Shown here in pieces: positions 4,292 to 5,741 of a stretch of DNA of 5,741 nt. The stretch is from Propionicimonas sp. (GTDB taxonomy: Bacteria; Actinomycetota; Actinomycetes; Propionibacteriales; Propionibacteriaceae), in contig JAVHXR010000196.1 in assembly GCA_031119515.1 (NCBI GenBank), positions 1 through 5,741 on the forward strand, written 5' to 3'. How positions within the stretch are numbered: position 1 is the stretch's first letter; every line of letters starts with the position of its first letter. Under the pieces are notes generated by a model. That model had not been told where the DNA came from and did not search any database. It saw only the letters and a list, made by a program, of their open reading frames with translations. A program made the translations under genes and the position numbers.

Positions 4292-5497
4292 GTGGACGTC
4301 CGAAGCCTGCTCTTCCCGCCCGGCGCCACCCGCCACGACTGGGCGATGGATGCTGCGATGGCGACGGGCCTCGCGCTGCTCACGGTACCGAGCTACTGGA
4401 CCTCCGGCTCGCCGTCGACGCTGGCGCTGCTGAGTTCGATCCTGCTCGTCGTGCCGCTGGTGCTGCGCCGCCACTCCCCGCTGATCACCCTCGCCCTGGT
4501 GTCGTTCGCCGCGCTGCTGCAGCTGATCGCCTCACCGCTCCCGCTGCCGTCGCTGGTGTCGATCCCGATCGTCGCCTACTCGGTGGCGCGGTGGGTGCCG
4601 GGCAACGCCGCCCGCTCGGTGGTGGTGATCGGGGCGATCGGCGCCGTCCTGGGCCCGTTGCGCTGGGTGGTACCCGACCCCGCCCACCTCAACCTGCGCC
4701 AGATCGTGTGGTTCGCGCTGGCCTGGTTCGTCTGCATGGGGCTCGTCCTGACGCCGTACGCGATCGGACGACGGGTGCGGGAGGAGTCGGCCGCGCACGA
4801 ACACCTGGTCGCCAACGCGGCGGAGCGCTATCGCTCCCTCACCACCGAGCGCGAGCAGCAGGCACGGCTGGCCGAATCCCGGGCCCGCACCCAGATCGCC
4901 CGCGAACTCCACGACATCGTCGCCCACTCGCTGTCGGTGATCATCGTCCAGGCCGAGGGAGGGCGGGCGCTCGCGGTGAAGAAGCCCGAGGCCGCCACCG
5001 AGGCGCTGACCACGATCGCCGACACCGGACGGGAGGCCCTGGTCGAGATGCGCCGGATCCTCGGCGTGTTGCGTGAGGAGGAGGCCCGCGGCACCGAGTT
5101 CGCCCCGGCTCCGCGCCTGGAGGACATCCCCGACCTGGTGCAGCGGGCCAGCGACCGGTTCACGCTGACGGTCAACGGCCAGCCGCCGAGGATCTCCGCC
5201 GCCCTGGAGCTCACGGTCTACCGTGTCGTCCAGGAGGCGCTGACCAATGTGCTCAAGCACGCCGGGCCGCAGGCCAGGGCCACCGTCACCCTCACCTACT
5301 CTCCGCGGGAGATCCTGGTGGACGTGCTCGACAACGGCAGCCCGAGCGGCGAGCAGCCGACGCAGCCCGGGCACGGCCTGCGCGGCATGAACGAGCGCGT
5401 CACCTCGATGGGGGGCCGCATGGTGGCGCGGCCCCGTCCCAGTGGGGGCTTCCAGGTCACCGTCGTGCTGCCACTGCCCGCCACCGCCGTCCGCTGA
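4292..5497 (+). CDS. DesK/NarL-type sensor histidine kinase
   Basis: A 401-residue membrane histidine kinase of the HisKA_3 class. The N-terminal half has five or six hydrophobic segments (about 21-37, 44-58, 63-80, 88-98, 108-126, 138-157) with little outside the membrane, so the signal is probably sensed in or at the membrane. A helical linker (about 160-200) leads to the dimerisation/phosphoacceptor motif RELHDIVAHSLSVI with phospho-acceptor H207. The ATP-binding domain shows the N box (Q-E-A-L-T-N, N319), D347-N-G, and the G2 loop G-H-G-L-R-G-M (360-366). All catalytic features are intact. The GTG at 4292 is chosen because the R-H-D-W-x-x-D stretch just after it is common in actinobacterial kinases of this type and a TACGCT box sits upstream; an ATG at 4346 would delete that stretch. 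Fifteen bases separate it from its cognate response regulator, and it is divergent from the LCP-like gene. Confidence 0.9.
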   Translation: MDVRSLLFPPGATRHDWAMDAAMATGLALLTVPSYWTSGSPSTLALLSSILLVVPLVLRRHSPLITLALVSFAALLQLIASPLPLPSLVSIPIVAYSVARWVPGNAARSVVVIGAIGAVLGPLRWVVPDPAHLNLRQIVWFALAWFVCMGLVLTPYAIGRRVREESAAHEHLVANAAERYRSLTTEREQQARLAESRARTQIARELHDIVAHSLSVIIVQAEGGRALAVKKPEAATEALTTIADTGREALVEMRRILGVLREEEARGTEFAPAPRLEDIPDLVQRASDRFTLTVNGQPPRISAALELTVYRVVQEALTNVLKHAGPQARATVTLTYSPREILVDVLDNGSPSGEQPTQPGHGLRGMNERVTSMGGRMVARPRPSGGFQVTVVLPLPATAVR

Positions 5498-5512
5498 GCC
5501 TGGAGGAACCCG

Positions 5513-5741
5513 ATGAACCAGCCGATCCGCGTCTTCCTGGCCGACGACCAGGAGCTCGTGCGCAGCGGCTTTCGGATGCTGATCGAGGCCGAGGACGACC
5601 TCGCGGTGGTCGGCGAGGCGGCCGACGGCCGACAGACCGTCCAGCAACTGGCCGTCCTGCCCGCCGACGTCGTCCTGATGGACATCCGGATGCCCGTGAT
5701 GGACGGGGTCGAGGCCACCCGGCTGATCATCGAGCGGGACC
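5513..5741 (+). CDS. NarL/FixJ-type response regulator, 3' truncated by window
   Basis: The first 76 codons of a response regulator: the receiver domain begins IRVFLADDQELVRSGFRMLI, with the acidic pair D11-D12 and the phospho-acceptor D57 in VVLMDIRMPVMDG. The D-D-Q-E-L-V-R-S-G-F pattern is typical of NarL/LuxR-type regulators, which end in a LuxR-type helix-turn-helix; that part lies beyond the window. Pairing with a HisKA_3 kinase supports the same class. The start is fixed by GGAGG (5502-5506), six bases before the ATG, in the 15-bp gap after the kinase gene. It should be phosphorylated by the kinase encoded upstream. Targets are unknown; the divergent promoter region 4251-4283 is an obvious candidate. 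Confidence 0.92.
   Translation, partial: MNQPIRVFLADDQELVRSGFRMLIEAEDDLAVVGEAADGRQTVQQLAVLPADVVLMDIRMPVMDGVEATRLIIERD

Noticed and set aside
4532..5647. Long - strand frame opposite the kinase and regulator genes
   Set aside because: It crosses two clear + strand genes with intact catalytic motifs and has a low-complexity, Arg/Gly/His/Asp-rich translation, as expected of a shadow frame.

Overview
The window is GC-rich DNA with strongly G/C-biased third codon positions, GTG as well as ATG starts, and several probable leaderless promoters of the TANNNT type. All of this points to an actinobacterium. The luciferase-like monooxygenase / FMN reductase pair belongs to families known from Corynebacterium and relatives. 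Propionibacteria-like origin is possible, but the genus cannot be fixed from the sequence.

Left part (about 60-2601, + strand): a redox operon. A near-consensus -10 box lies against a small dyad, followed by a flavin-dependent luciferase-like monooxygenase (CE1758-type), a MarR-family regulator whose GTG start overlaps the monooxygenase stop, and an NAD(P)H:FMN reductase (CE1759-type). The reductase probably supplies reduced FMN to the monooxygenase, and the MarR protein probably controls the operon at the dyad. Between marR and the reductase sits a REP/REPIN-like structure. It has three 39-bp tandem units, the first of which is matched by an inverted copy 146 bp away (outer edge to outer edge). 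The element encodes the last residues and the stop codon of the MarR protein.

Middle part (2602-4224): an apparently leaderless gene for an acidic 134-residue protein of unknown function (+) converges, with a 7-bp gap, on a 41-codon membrane microprotein gene (-) resembling the actinobacterial DLW-39 family. Upstream of that, also on the - strand, is a membrane-anchored LytR-CpsA-Psr (LCP) family protein whose usual active-site arginines are partly replaced.

Right part (4225-5741): a compact divergent promoter region with an 8-bp inverted repeat, each arm of which is a -10-like box for one of the flanking genes. It separates the LCP gene from a two-component system: a DesK/NarL-type membrane histidine kinase followed after 15 bp by a NarL-type response regulator that is cut by the window end. 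The divergent arrangement suggests, without proving, that the two-component system and the LCP-like envelope protein are functionally linked.

No rRNA, tRNA, CRISPR array, transposase or phage gene was seen. No gene-free stretch exceeds 300 bases; the longest is 155 bases (1748-1902), filled mostly by the repeat element.
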